64,000 bases of DNA from an uncultured Eubacteriales bacterium (GTDB taxonomy: Bacteria; Bacillota; Clostridia; Christensenellales; Aristaeellaceae). The stretch lies in contig CACYTF010000019.1 in the NCBI GenBank assembly GCA_902777335.1, positions 37,012 to 101,011 on the forward strand. The letters run 5' to 3'. The first letter of the stretch is position 1, and every line of letters begins with the position of its first letter. The notes beneath the pieces are model-generated. The model searched no databases, had not been told where the DNA came from, and saw nothing but the letters and a program-made list of their open reading frames with translations. This document shows, piece after piece, positions 16,804 to 25,419 of the stretch. The translations under genes were made by a program, and so were the position numbers.

Positions 16804-17439
16804 ATGACGATCAACAAGTCGAAATTCGTGGCGTCCCTGAGCGGCTTTGGCCCGTTCCCCGGCCAGGGCATGCCGGAGATCGCCATGGCCGGAAAGTCCA
16901 ATGTGGGCAAGTCGTCTCTGATCAACAACCTGACCGGCAACTCCCACCTGGCCCGCACCTCCGCCGAGCCCGGCAAGACCCGGCTGGTGAACCTGTACCG
17001 GATCAACGAGGCGTTCTTCCTGGTGGACCTGCCCGGCTACGGCTTCGCCCGCGCGCCGAAGCAGGAGAAGCAGAAGTGGGCGGCCATGATCGAGGGCTAT
17101 CTGCGGGGCTCGGAGCACCTGCGGCGGGTCTTCCAGCTGGTGGACATCCGCCATGCGCCCACGGAGGACGACCAGCTGATGGTGGAATACCTGCGGCACT
17201 ACGGCATACCGTTCACGGTGGTGGCTACCAAGGCGGACAAGCTGTCCAAGGCGCAGCGGGGCAGGAGCATACCGGTCATCTGCCGCACGCTGGGTGTGCA
17301 GCCCTGGGAGGTCATGGTGCATTCCTCGAAGGACGGCACCGGGCGGGACCGGCTGCTGGAGCTGATCGAGGGCGAACTGAACGAAAAAACCGAACCGGCG
17401 GAACCGGAAGCGGGCACGCCGGAGCAACCCGACATATAA
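16804..17439 (+). CDS. engB: Ribosome biogenesis GTPase EngB (YsxC)
   Basis: 211 residues of the TrmE-Era-EngA-EngB family GTPase that takes part in large-subunit assembly. G1 is AGKSNVGKSS, the G2 Thr is in EPGKTR, G3 is DLPGYGFA, G4 is TKAD and G5 is HSSK. The ATG at 16804 lies 5 nt after the lon stop, with AGG sequences inside the lon end. The C-terminal tail (EPAEPEAGTPEQPDI) is a short acidic extension beyond the G domain. Probably essential and co-transcribed with lon. Confidence 0.95.
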   Translation: MTINKSKFVASLSGFGPFPGQGMPEIAMAGKSNVGKSSLINNLTGNSHLARTSAEPGKTRLVNLYRINEAFFLVDLPGYGFARAPKQEKQKWAAMIEGYLRGSEHLRRVFQLVDIRHAPTEDDQLMVEYLRHYGIPFTVVATKADKLSKAQRGRSIPVICRTLGVQPWEVMVHSSKDGTGRDRLLELIEGELNEKTEPAEPEAGTPEQPDI

Positions 17440-17472
17440 CACAGGCACGCCGTTTATCGGCCGAAGGGAGAA

Positions 17473-18804
17473 ATGAACTTGGGAATCAAAGTGGCGAAGT
17501 TTGGCGGCTCGTCTCTGTGCGACGCGGAACACTTTCGTAAGGTGAAGGCGATCATCGAATCCGACCCGGATTACCGCTATGTGGTGCCCAGCGCGCCGGG
17601 CAAGCGCTTCGATGGCGACGAGAAGATCACCGACCTGCTGTACCAGTGCCACCGCCAGGTGGAGAGCAATCGCAGCCATGAGGAGATCTTCAAGAAGATC
17701 GCGGACCGCTACTTGGGCATCGCCCGCGAGCTGGGCCTGGACTTTGACGTGGAGGGCCTGCTGATCGAGACCAGCAACGCCATCCGCCAGTACAAGAACC
17801 CCGACTTCGCGGCCAGCCGCGGCGAATACCTGAACGGCATGCTGCTGTCCAAGTACCTGGGCTGGGATTTCATCGACGCCCAGGACGTGGTGAAGTTCGA
17901 CCGCCAGGGCAGCTTTGCCTCGGAGTGGACCAACGAGATCATGCGCGAGGCGCTGCAGAAGCACAGCCACGCGGTGATCCCGGGCTTCTACGGCTCCTAC
18001 CCCAACGGAGACGTACATACCTTCTCCCGGGGCGGCAGCGACATCTCCGGCGCGATCGTCGCCCGGGCGGCCCAGGCCGACGTGTACGTGAACTGGACCG
18101 ACGTGTCCGGCTTCATGATGGCCGACCCCCGCATCGTCAAGAACCCGAAGTGCATCCGCGAGCTGTCCTACCGGGAGCTGCGGGAGCTCTCCTACATGGG
18201 CGCGACGGTGCTGCACGAGGACGCCATCTTCCCGGTGCACAAGGCGGGCATCCCCACCAACATCCGCAACACCAACGCCCCGGAGGACCCGGGCACGATG
18301 ATCGTCGTCAACCCCTCCCCGGACCACCGCCCCGGCGACCAGATCATCACCGGCATCGCCGGCCACAAGAACTTCACGCTGCTGAGCATCGAAAAGGCCA
18401 TGATGAACTCGGAATACGGGTTCGGCCGCCGGGTGCTGCAGGCGCTGGAGGACTTCGGCGTGTCCTTCGAGCACCTGCCGACCGGCATCGACACGATGTC
18501 GGTGGTCGTTGCCGACAAGGAGCTGGTGACCCGCAAGGACCAGATCATACAGCGCATCCAGCAGACCTGCCAGCCGGATTCCATAGAGATCAGCGCCGGC
18601 ATCGCCCTGATCGCCACCGTGGGCCACGGCATGACCAGCGCCCCCGGCACCGCCGCCAGGCTGTTCACGGCGCTGTACGAGGCCGGGGTCAACATCCGCA
18701 TGATCGACCAGGGCTCCAGCGAGATGAACATCATCGTGGGCATCGACATCAAGGACTTCGAGACGGCCATGAACGCGATCTATCGCGCCTTTGTGAAGGA
18801 CTGA
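17473..18804 (+). CDS. lysC: Aspartate kinase
   Basis: 443 residues. First step of the Lys/Met/Thr and diaminopimelate pathway: phosphorylation of aspartate. The N-terminal kinase domain has KFGGSS (10-15) and the FSRGGSDISGA loop; the rest holds two ACT-type regulatory domains (TLLSIEKAMMNSEYGFGRRV and IALIATVGHGM..PGTAARL). The SD is AGGGAGAA just before the ATG at 17473. It follows engB by 33 nt without a visible promoter, leader peptide or lysine riboswitch, so it is probably read from lon. A 28-bp palindrome terminates it. Confidence 0.95.
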   Translation: MNLGIKVAKFGGSSLCDAEHFRKVKAIIESDPDYRYVVPSAPGKRFDGDEKITDLLYQCHRQVESNRSHEEIFKKIADRYLGIARELGLDFDVEGLLIETSNAIRQYKNPDFAASRGEYLNGMLLSKYLGWDFIDAQDVVKFDRQGSFASEWTNEIMREALQKHSHAVIPGFYGSYPNGDVHTFSRGGSDISGAIVARAAQADVYVNWTDVSGFMMADPRIVKNPKCIRELSYRELRELSYMGATVLHEDAIFPVHKAGIPTNIRNTNAPEDPGTMIVVNPSPDHRPGDQIITGIAGHKNFTLLSIEKAMMNSEYGFGRRVLQALEDFGVSFEHLPTGIDTMSVVVADKELVTRKDQIIQRIQQTCQPDSIEISAGIALIATVGHGMTSAPGTAARLFTALYEAGVNIRMIDQGSSEMNIIVGIDIKDFETAMNAIYRAFVKD

Positions 18805-18864
18805 CATATCGACCGACACGGAAAACCCCGCCCTGCGGCGGGGTTTTCCGTGTCGGTCGATATG
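18805..18864. terminator. Bidirectional terminator, 28-bp perfect palindrome
   Basis: Arms 18805-18832 and 18837-18864 are fully complementary around a CTGC loop. The arm contains GGAAAACCCCGCC, so either strand gives a GC stem with a U-rich 3' side. It begins right after the lysC stop and ends 4 nt before the stop of the convergent AAA gene. Confidence 0.9.
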
Positions 18865-18867
18865 AAT

Positions 18868-20040
18868 TTAGGCCTGTTCCTCCGGCAGGTCCAGCTTGAC
18901 CTTCACGTCCCTGGACATGGCCTGCAGCTCCGAGATGGTCTCCTCGGCGGACTTGATCAGCTCGGCCTGGGCCTTCTGGGCGGCGGCCATCTTCTCGTCG
19001 GAGGCTCGGGCGGCGTCCACGTCCTCCACGGTGATGGTCATCAGGTCGTCCTTGGTCACGTCCCCGCTCTGGGCCAGGCGGTTGGCCTGGGCCACCAGCA
19101 GGCGCTCGAATACGTTGCGCACGCCGCGGGCGTTGCCGAAGGCGATGGAGCTGGTGTTGGCGGCCACGATGTAATCCTTCGAGGCTGCGCGGGCCTCGTC
19201 GGTCAGCCGGTACTGGCCCTTCTTCAGCTGCAGGTCCAGTATGGCCAGCATCTCGTCGGCGTTGTAGTCGTCAAAGTGCATGTACCGGTTGAAGCGGGAC
19301 TCGAGGCCGGGGTTGGAGTGTATGAACTGATCCATCAGACCGTCGTAGCCGGCCACGATGACCACCAGGTCGTCCCGGTGATCCTCCATGGCCTTCAGCA
19401 GCGTGTCGATGGCCTCCTGGCCGAAGTCGTTCTCGGACTTGTTGTTCAGGGCGTAGGCCTCGTCGATGAACAGCACGCCGCCCAGCGCCTTCTCGATGGC
19501 CGCGCTGGTCTTGGTGGCCGTCTGGCCCACGTAGCCCGCCACCAGGCCGGAGCGGTCCACCTCCACCAGGTGGCCCTTCTTCAGCATGCCCAGGCTCTTG
19601 TAGATGCGGGACATCAGCCGCGCGATCATCGTCTTGCCGGTACCGGGGTTGCCCGAGAACACCATGTGCAGCGACATGTCCACCGTCTTCAGGCCGTTCT
19701 GCCTGCGCAGGTTGTACACGGTGACGATGTTGATCAGGTTGTTGACCTCGCGCTTGACGCCCTCCAGGCCGATCAGCTCGTTGAGCTCGGCCTTCAGGTC
19801 CTCGATGTTTTCAGGGGGCGTCTCCTCCTCGGCCTCCGGCTGCGCGGCGGGCGCCTGGGCCGGCGCGGCGGACGGGGCGGGGGAGGGACCCTTGCCGGAG
19901 CTCGGCTTCGGGGCGGGCTCCGCGGGCTTCCTGGGCGCGGGCGAGCCCCAGATGTCGTCGGCGAGGTTCTTCAGGTTGTTGCTGACCAGCGTGCTGATCA
20001 CGTCCATTTGGGTGCGGATGATCTCGTCTCGATTGTCCAT
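18868..20040 (-). CDS. CbxX/CfxQ-type AAA+ ATPase (SpoVK-like)
   Basis: 390 residues. A short N-terminal helix is followed by a Pro/Ala/Ser-rich linker (about 35-80), then a CbxX/CfxQ AAA+ module: ELNELIGLEGVKREV, Walker A GNPGTGKT, the pore-loop region HLVEVDRSGLVAGYVGQTA, Walker B VLFIDEAY and the arginine-finger region SRFNRY. A C-terminal coiled helix (about 345-390) is unusual for SpoVK. Bacillus SpoVK acts in sporulation and CbbX remodels Rubisco; here the client is unknown. The start at 20040 has GGAG 7 nt upstream; TTG at 20058 is less likely. A long hairpin lies in the upstream region. Confidence 0.85.
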   Translation of the reverse strand: MDNRDEIIRTQMDVISTLVSNNLKNLADDIWGSPAPRKPAEPAPKPSSGKGPSPAPSAAPAQAPAAQPEAEEETPPENIEDLKAELNELIGLEGVKREVNNLINIVTVYNLRRQNGLKTVDMSLHMVFSGNPGTGKTMIARLMSRIYKSLGMLKKGHLVEVDRSGLVAGYVGQTATKTSAAIEKALGGVLFIDEAYALNNKSENDFGQEAIDTLLKAMEDHRDDLVVIVAGYDGLMDQFIHSNPGLESRFNRYMHFDDYNADEMLAILDLQLKKGQYRLTDEARAASKDYIVAANTSSIAFGNARGVRNVFERLLVAQANRLAQSGDVTKDDLMTITVEDVDAARASDEKMAAAQKAQAELIKSAEETISELQAMSRDVKVKLDLPEEQA

Positions 20041-20064
20041 ATGATATCTCCAATACAAAGGTTA

Positions 20065-20118
20065 CTTCCACCTGACGAAATAACCGATGTTGCCATCGGT
20101 TATTCCGTCAGGTGGAAG
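20065..20118. other. 25-bp near-perfect palindrome between glgA and the AAA gene
   Basis: Arms 20065-20089 and 20094-20118 match at 24 of 25 positions (A/C mismatch at 20078/20105) around a TTGC loop. It lies after the glgA stop and 25 nt before the AAA gene start, both on the minus strand. There is no T-run after it on the minus strand, so it is either an unusual terminator for glgA or a leader hairpin of the AAA mRNA. Confidence 0.7.
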
Positions 20119-20125
20119 CCATGTT

Positions 20126-21778
20126 TTACTCGGCGGTCTCCGCCTTTTTCTTCCTCGGGGCCCTGGGCTTCTTGGGGGCTTCGCCTTCGGCCTTTGCCCT
20201 CGGCTCGGCCTTCTTGGCAGGGGCCTTCTTTGCCGGGGCCTTCTTCTCGGCGGTTTCCTTGGCGGGGGCCTTCTTCGCCGGCGCCTTCTTGGCCGGCGCC
20301 TTTTTCTCGGGCGCCTTCTCTTCGGGCGCTTCTTCGGCCTCGGGCTTCAGCAGCTTTTCGTACAGCGCCACGTACTGCTTCGCGGACTCGTCCCAGCCGT
20401 AGCTGCCCTTCATGGCGCGAACGGCCAGGCCGTTGAACACGTCGCGCTGCTCGTGGAACAGCTTCACGGCGTTCTCGATCACGTGCAGCATGTCGTGGGC
20501 GTTGTAGTACAGGAAGGTGAAGCCGTTGCCGTCGCCGGTGAACTCGTTGTAGGCCAGCACGGTGTCGCGCAGGCCGCCGGTCTCGCGGGTGATGGGCAGC
20601 GTGCCGTAGCGCAGCGAGATCAGCTGAGAAAGGCCGCAGGGCTCAAACAGCGAGGGCATCAGGAACATGTCCGCCGCCGCGTACAGCTTGTGGGAGAGCG
20701 CGCTGTTCATCTGGAAGTTCGCGGAGACCTGCAGCGGATACTTCCACTGGGCCCAGCTGAACAGGTCCACGTAGCGGCTCTCGCCCATGCCCAGGATCAC
20801 CAGCTCCGCGCCGGTGTTCATGATCTCCGGCAGCACGCATTCCACTAAGTCCAGGCCCTTCTGGCCGGACAGGCGGGTGATCATGGCGATCAGGGGCACG
20901 TTGGCGTCCACGGTGAGGCCCAGCTCCCGCTGCAGCGCCAGCTTGTTCTCCACCTTCCGGTCAAAGGTTTGGGCCGAATAGGGAGTGGAGATCAGCTTGT
21001 CGGTCTGCGGGTCGTACTCCACGGTGTCTATGCCGTTGAGTATGCCGGTCAGGTGATCCACGCGGCTGCGTAGCAGGCCGTCCAGCCGCTCGCCGTAGTA
21101 GGCGGTCTGAATCTCCTGGGAATAGGTGGGGCTGACGGTGGTGATCTCATCGGAGAACACGATGCCGCCCTTCATGCACGAGCACATGCCGTAGAACTCC
21201 AGGGCGTCGCTGGTGTAGGCCAGGTTGCCCAGGTACAGCAGGTCCTCGATGGTGTCGATGGGGAAAAGCCCCTGATACTGCAGGTTGTGGATGGTGAATA
21301 CGGTTTTGATGTTGTGGAACAGCTCCAGCTGGCGGTACTGCAGCTTGTGCAGCACCGGGATCAGGCCGGTCTGCCAGTCGTGGCAGTGCAGCACGTCCGG
21401 TATGAAGTCGATCTTCGGCAGCGCCTCCATCACGGCGCGGCAGAAGTAGGCGAAGCGCTCGCCCTCGTCGCCGCCCATGCCGTAGATGTAGTCCCTGCCG
21501 AAGTATTGCTCGTTGTCCACGAAGTAGAACGTGATGCCCGCGTACTCCAGCGATTCGATGCCCACGTACTGCCTGCGCCAGCCCAGATTGACGTAGAAGT
21601 ACAGCAGGTGCTGCATCTTCTCGCGCCATTCGAGGCTGATGGCCTTGTACAGCGGCAGTATGACGCGAACGTCCTCGCCGGCCTTCCGGATCTCCCGCGG
21701 CAGCGCGCCGACTACATCCGCCAGTCCTCCGGTTTTGACAAACGGTACGCATTCAGAGGTTGCGAACAGTATTTTCAT
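20126..21778 (-). CDS. glgA: Glycogen synthase with histone-like C-terminal tail
   Basis: 550 residues. The first ~478 are a GT5 ADP-glucose glycogen synthase: KTGGLADVVGALP, HCHDWQTGL, TIHNLQYQG, RLSGQKGLDL and the catalytic EPCGLSQL near the C-terminal lobe. It elongates alpha-1,4-glucan from ADP-glucose. Residues 479-550 form a low-complexity tail of Lys, Ala, Pro and Glu with repeated KKAPA units (DNA 20344-20129); usual GlgA proteins end near 480. The tail resembles histone H1-like or AlgP-like tails. Last gene of glgC-glgD-glgA; 64 nt separate it from glgD. Confidence 0.95.
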   Translation of the reverse strand: MKILFATSECVPFVKTGGLADVVGALPREIRKAGEDVRVILPLYKAISLEWREKMQHLLYFYVNLGWRRQYVGIESLEYAGITFYFVDNEQYFGRDYIYGMGGDEGERFAYFCRAVMEALPKIDFIPDVLHCHDWQTGLIPVLHKLQYRQLELFHNIKTVFTIHNLQYQGLFPIDTIEDLLYLGNLAYTSDALEFYGMCSCMKGGIVFSDEITTVSPTYSQEIQTAYYGERLDGLLRSRVDHLTGILNGIDTVEYDPQTDKLISTPYSAQTFDRKVENKLALQRELGLTVDANVPLIAMITRLSGQKGLDLVECVLPEIMNTGAELVILGMGESRYVDLFSWAQWKYPLQVSANFQMNSALSHKLYAAADMFLMPSLFEPCGLSQLISLRYGTLPITRETGGLRDTVLAYNEFTGDGNGFTFLYYNAHDMLHVIENAVKLFHEQRDVFNGLAVRAMKGSYGWDESAKQYVALYEKLLKPEAEEAPEEKAPEKKAPAKKAPAKKAPAKETAEKKAPAKKAPAKKAEPRAKAEGEAPKKPRAPRKKKAETAE

Positions 21779-21842
21779 AGTTGTTCCTCCAATTAAAGAT
21801 GGTTCGACGCGCTCGTCGTTTTACGCATTTGCGGGACGCGCC

Positions 21843-22979
21843 TTACAGCGTGATGTTCTTGCCGATGACGATCGGATACTGCTTCTGGCCGATCAGGCGG
21901 CTGTGGCTGCGGATCGTGACGGCCTTGTCGAAGATCACGTTTTCAAGCTCCACATCTTCCTCGATGTAGCCGTCCTGCATGATCACGCAGTTCTTGAGCC
22001 TGGCGCCCTTGCCGATGGTGACGCCCCGGAACAGCACGCAGTTTTCCACCTCGCCGTCGATCACGCAGCCGTCGGCCACCAGCGAGTTGGTGACCTTCGC
22101 GTTGTTGCGGTAGATCGTGGGGATGGAATCGCGGGTCTTGGTGTACACCGGGTTGCCGTTGAACAGCTCCTTGCGCACGCCGGGCTTCAACAGGTCCATG
22201 TTGAAGTTGAAGTAGCCCCGGATGGTCTCGATGCGGCGATAGTAGCCCTTTTCCTCGTAGGCCTTGATCTTCAGCGCGCCGGAATTGATGGCCGGGCGCA
22301 GCACGTCGGCGTACAGGTCGTGGCTGCCGTGGCTGATGACCTGGTCCACCATGTAGATCAGCATGGTGCGCTTGATCATCATCACGTTCAGGTACAGGTT
22401 GTCGTAGGTGGCCGCGTTCGGGTTGATCTCGATGTCGGTGACCACGTTGTTGTCGTCGATGTTCAGATAGCAGTGGTTGTTCTTGGACGACGACGAGAAC
22501 TCGGTGATCTCGGGCGTGGCCTTCTTGTACATCAGCGTGATGTCCGCGCCGGTGCGAATGTGCTGCTGGATCATCGGCTCGAAGCTGGTGTTCATGATGT
22601 AGTCGCTGTTGGTCAGTATCACATACTCCTGGCGCGAGCGGCGCAGGTAGTCAAAGTTGGCCCGCAGCGCGTCCAGCACGCCGTTGTATTCGCCGCCGTT
22701 CTCACGGGTCAGGAAGGGGGGCAGTATGAACAGGCCGTTGTTGCGGGTGTGCAGGTCCCAGTCCTTGCCTGAGCCCAGGTGATCCATCAGCGAATGATAG
22801 TTCTTCTGGGCGATGATGCCGACGTTGCGGATGTTGGAATTCACAAGGCTCGAAAGCGTGAAGTCAATGATGCGATAGCGGCCGGCCACGGGTATCGCGG
22901 CCACCGCGCGCTGGCTGGTCAGCTCGCGCAGCGTGAGGTCGTCCTTTGAGGTGTAGACAATGCCCATGACATCGTTCAT
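21843..22979 (-). CDS. glgD: GlgD, regulatory ADP-glucose pyrophosphorylase-like subunit
   Basis: 378 residues of the nucleotidyltransferase/left-handed beta-helix family. The N-terminal lobe lacks the catalytic GGxGxRL loop of GlgC (it reads GIVYTSKDDLTLRELT), yet keeps GRYRIIDFTLSSL, as in GlgD of Bacillota, which forms a heteromer with GlgC. The C-terminal part is hexapeptide-repeat-like (VADGCVIDGEVENCVLFRGV). The ATG at 22979 overlaps the glgC stop region, with GGGAGGG 8 nt upstream, so it is translationally coupled. It modulates ADP-glucose synthesis. Confidence 0.93.
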   Translation of the reverse strand: MNDVMGIVYTSKDDLTLRELTSQRAVAAIPVAGRYRIIDFTLSSLVNSNIRNVGIIAQKNYHSLMDHLGSGKDWDLHTRNNGLFILPPFLTRENGGEYNGVLDALRANFDYLRRSRQEYVILTNSDYIMNTSFEPMIQQHIRTGADITLMYKKATPEITEFSSSSKNNHCYLNIDDNNVVTDIEINPNAATYDNLYLNVMMIKRTMLIYMVDQVISHGSHDLYADVLRPAINSGALKIKAYEEKGYYRRIETIRGYFNFNMDLLKPGVRKELFNGNPVYTKTRDSIPTIYRNNAKVTNSLVADGCVIDGEVENCVLFRGVTIGKGARLKNCVIMQDGYIEEDVELENVIFDKAVTIRSHSRLIGQKQYPIVIGKNITL

Positions 22980-22980
22980 A

Positions 22981-24177
22981 TTAGGCGCCCTCCCTTCGGG
23001 AAATTTCATCCGTGTCTACCTGTTCGCCCGCCTTCACCACAAAGCCCTCGGGCAGCGTGGTGTCCTGGCCGATCAGGGCGATGTCGCCCTCGGCCTCGCC
23101 CACCTGGCAGCCGGAAGAGATCACGCAGTCCTCCGACACGATGGCGCGGCGCACCACGGCGCCGGAGCACACCCGGGTGCCGGGCATGATGACGCTGTCC
23201 TCAATCACCGCGCCCTCTTCCACCTGGACGCCCGCGAACAGCACGCTGTCCTTCACGGTGCCGTCGATCTCACAGCCCTCGGTGACCATGGAGTTGGTGA
23301 CCACGGCGTCGTCGGCGATGAAGTGGGGCGGCATGACCGGCGTGCGGGAATAGATCTTCCAGCGCGGGTCGGTCAGGTCGAACTCCGGCGGCGTCTTCAG
23401 CAGGTCCATGTTGGCCTCCCAGAGGCTGGCGATGGTGCCCACGTCCTTCCAGTAGTCGGTGAAAGCGTAGGCGTACAGCGGCTTGTTGTCCCGAAGCAGG
23501 TTGGGGATGATGTTCTTGCCGAAGTCGTTCTTGGAGTTCGGGTCGGCGTTGTCGTCGGTCAGGTATTTCTTCATGACGCTCCAGGTGAAGATGTAAACGC
23601 CCATGGAGGCCAGGTTGCTCTTCGGGTTCTTCGGCTTTTCCTCGAACTCGATGATGGCGTCGTTCTCGTCCACGCTCATGATGCCGAAGGAAGGGGCGAC
23701 CTCCCACGGCACGGGGCGCACGGCGATGGTCACGTCGGCCTTCTTGTCGATGTGGGCCTGCAGCATGCGGTTGTAGTCCATCTTATAGATGTGATCGCCG
23801 GAGAGGACCAGCACGTACTCCGGATTGAACTGCTCGATGAATCCGAAGTTCTGGAAGATGGCGTTGGCCGTGCCCTTGTACCACTCGCTGCTGTCGGCGG
23901 TGGCGTAGGGGGGCAGCACGTACACGCCGCCGTAGCTCAGGTCCAGATCCCAGGTCTGGCCGGAGCCGATGTAGCTGTTCAGCTCCAGCGGCCGATACTG
24001 CGTCAGCACGCCGACGGTATCGATGTTGGAATTGGTGCAGTTGGACAGGGGAAAGTCAATGATGCGATACTTTCCGCCGAAGGGCACGGCCGGCTTGGCC
24101 ATGACCTTGGTGAGAAGTCCGAGGCGGCTTCCCTGACCGCCAGCCAGAAGCATGGCGATACACTTCTTCTTTTTCAC
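22981..24177 (-). CDS. glgC: Glucose-1-phosphate adenylyltransferase
   Basis: 398 residues. Catalyses ATP + glucose-1-phosphate to ADP-glucose + PPi, the first committed step of glycogen synthesis. Signatures: [10 protein letters not shown] near the N-terminus, [31 protein letters not shown] and a C-terminal beta-helix ([19 protein letters not shown]). The start is GTG at 24177 with AGGG 6-7 nt upstream. First gene of the glg operon. It diverges from spoIID across an AT-rich region. Confidence 0.95.
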   Translation of the reverse strand: MKKKKCIAMLLAGGQGSRLGLLTKVMAKPAVPFGGKYRIIDFPLSNCTNSNIDTVGVLTQYRPLELNSYIGSGQTWDLDLSYGGVYVLPPYATADSSEWYKGTANAIFQNFGFIEQFNPEYVLVLSGDHIYKMDYNRMLQAHIDKKADVTIAVRPVPWEVAPSFGIMSVDENDAIIEFEEKPKNPKSNLASMGVYIFTWSVMKKYLTDDNADPNSKNDFGKNIIPNLLRDNKPLYAYAFTDYWKDVGTIASLWEANMDLLKTPPEFDLTDPRWKIYSRTPVMPPHFIADDAVVTNSMVTEGCEIDGTVKDSVLFAGVQVEEGAVIEDSVIMPGTRVCSGAVVRRAIVSEDCVISSGCQVGEAEGDIALIGQDTTLPEGFVVKAGEQVDTDEISRREGA

Positions 24178-24391
24178 GCTATCCCTACTTTCATATTTGC
24201 TTGTGCGAACGGAGCCGGTGGATTTGACCCCGTTACCAAATCATAATATAGTATACAACATATTTCCTGAAAAATCTATAGTTTGCGGGCAATTTTTGAG
24301 AATATTTTATAATTTGTTGGTTTTGCGCGCCACGGTTGCCCCGCGAATCGCGCCGGATGGGCGCGCGCATACTATTTGCGAGGTGATCGAT
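24178..24391. promoter_or_regulatory. AT-rich divergent promoter region glgC / spoIID
   Basis: Much richer in A+T than its surroundings. TATAAT at 24308-24313 faces spoIID but has only a poor -35 (TTGCGG, spacer 19). On the minus strand TATACT (24255-24250) faces glgC with a weak -35 (TAGATT, spacer 17). Exact start sites cannot be set; the weak -35 boxes suggest activated or alternative-sigma promoters. Confidence 0.4.
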
Positions 24392-25375
24392 GTGAACAGA
24401 TCGAAGCGGCTTTTGGCCGCGATGATGCTCGTCGCGCTCTCTATGGGGAGCGCCGGATGCATGCGGGAAGAAGCGCCGAACGTCTCGTGGCGGCTGGACG
24501 GCGAAGCGGAGCGCCCCGCGCTGCCGGAGGGCCTTAAGACGGGGGAGGACGGCGTCGCGGCGCTGACGGTCTACGATGTAAAGGCGAAGAAGAACGCGCG
24601 CATGGACGTTGAAAGCTATGTGGCGGGCGTGGTCGCCGGCGAGATGAAGAACGACTGGCCCATGGAGGCGCTGAAGGCCCAGGCCGTGCTGGCGCGGACC
24701 TTCGTGCTGAAGTTCTGCAGCGATAAGAAGTCGAAGTACGCGGGCGCGGACATCTCCACCGACGTGTCCGAGGCCCAGGCCTACGCGCCGGACAGCGTGA
24801 ACGCGCGCGTCAAGCAGGCGGTGGATGAGACCCGCGGCCAGGTGATGGCCTGGCGGGGCGAATACCCCAACGCCTGGTTCCACGCCCACTCCGGCGGCAT
24901 GACCGAACTGCCCTCGGTGGCGCTGGACTACAAGGGCGGCGACCCGGAATACCTGAGGGCCGAGCCGTCCAGGGAATCCGACAGAGCCCCGGAAAACGCG
25001 AAGGCCTGGACGGCGACGTTCACGACCGATCAGGTGCGAAGGGCCTGCGCCGGGGCCGGTCTGAAGGTGGGGGAAATCGACAGCGTGCGGACGGGCGAAA
25101 AGGGCGCGTCGGGCCGCGCGAAGACCCTGCTGGTCAACGGCGAAGCGGTGTCCGCGCCGTCCTTTCGCATACAGATCGGCGCGAACCGGCTGAGGAGCAC
25201 GCTGATCGACGAGATACAGGTTGAGAACGGAAAGGTCACGTTCAAGGGCCGCGGCTTCGGCCACGGGGTGGGCCTGTCCCAGTGGGGCGCGTATCAGATG
25301 GCCGAGGACGGCGCGAGCGCCGAAGCGATCATCGAAAAGTACTTCCCGGGGGTCGACATCGTGAAGATGTGGTAA
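24392..25375 (+). CDS. spoIID: SpoIID/LytB-type lipoprotein
   Basis: 327 residues. SpoIID is the lytic transglycosylase that degrades peptidoglycan during engulfment in sporulation. Visible: lipobox SMGSAGC after a short N-terminal hydrophobic stretch, then ESYVAGVVAGEM with the catalytic Glu region, ALKAQAVLARTF, the HAHSGGMTE zinc-site-like motif and the C-terminal GRGFGHGVGLSQWGA signature. The start GTG at 24392 has AGGTGAT just upstream; GTG 24383 is also in frame. The lipobox is unlike Bacillus SpoIID, which is a transmembrane protein. No spoIIQ or other sporulation gene is adjacent, so it may be a general SpoIID-family wall enzyme. Confidence 0.85.
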   Translation: MNRSKRLLAAMMLVALSMGSAGCMREEAPNVSWRLDGEAERPALPEGLKTGEDGVAALTVYDVKAKKNARMDVESYVAGVVAGEMKNDWPMEALKAQAVLARTFVLKFCSDKKSKYAGADISTDVSEAQAYAPDSVNARVKQAVDETRGQVMAWRGEYPNAWFHAHSGGMTELPSVALDYKGGDPEYLRAEPSRESDRAPENAKAWTATFTTDQVRRACAGAGLKVGEIDSVRTGEKGASGRAKTLLVNGEAVSAPSFRIQIGANRLRSTLIDEIQVENGKVTFKGRGFGHGVGLSQWGAYQMAEDGASAEAIIEKYFPGVDIVKMW

Positions 25376-25407
25376 AAAACATGCCGCGCTGAAGCGCGGC
25401 GCGGCAT
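25374..25407 (-). terminator. Terminator of the inositol-phosphatase gene
   Basis: ATGCCGCGC (25381-25389) pairs with the right-hand arm ending in GCGGCAT at 25407; on the minus strand it is followed by TTTTTT (25379-25374). It may also act on spoIID transcripts. Confidence 0.7.
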
Positions 25408-25419
25408 GATGTCAGGGTA

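Noticed and set aside
17440..17472. Lysine riboswitch or leader peptide before lysC
   Set aside because: Only 33 nt separate engB and lysC, too short for either, and no hairpin is visible.
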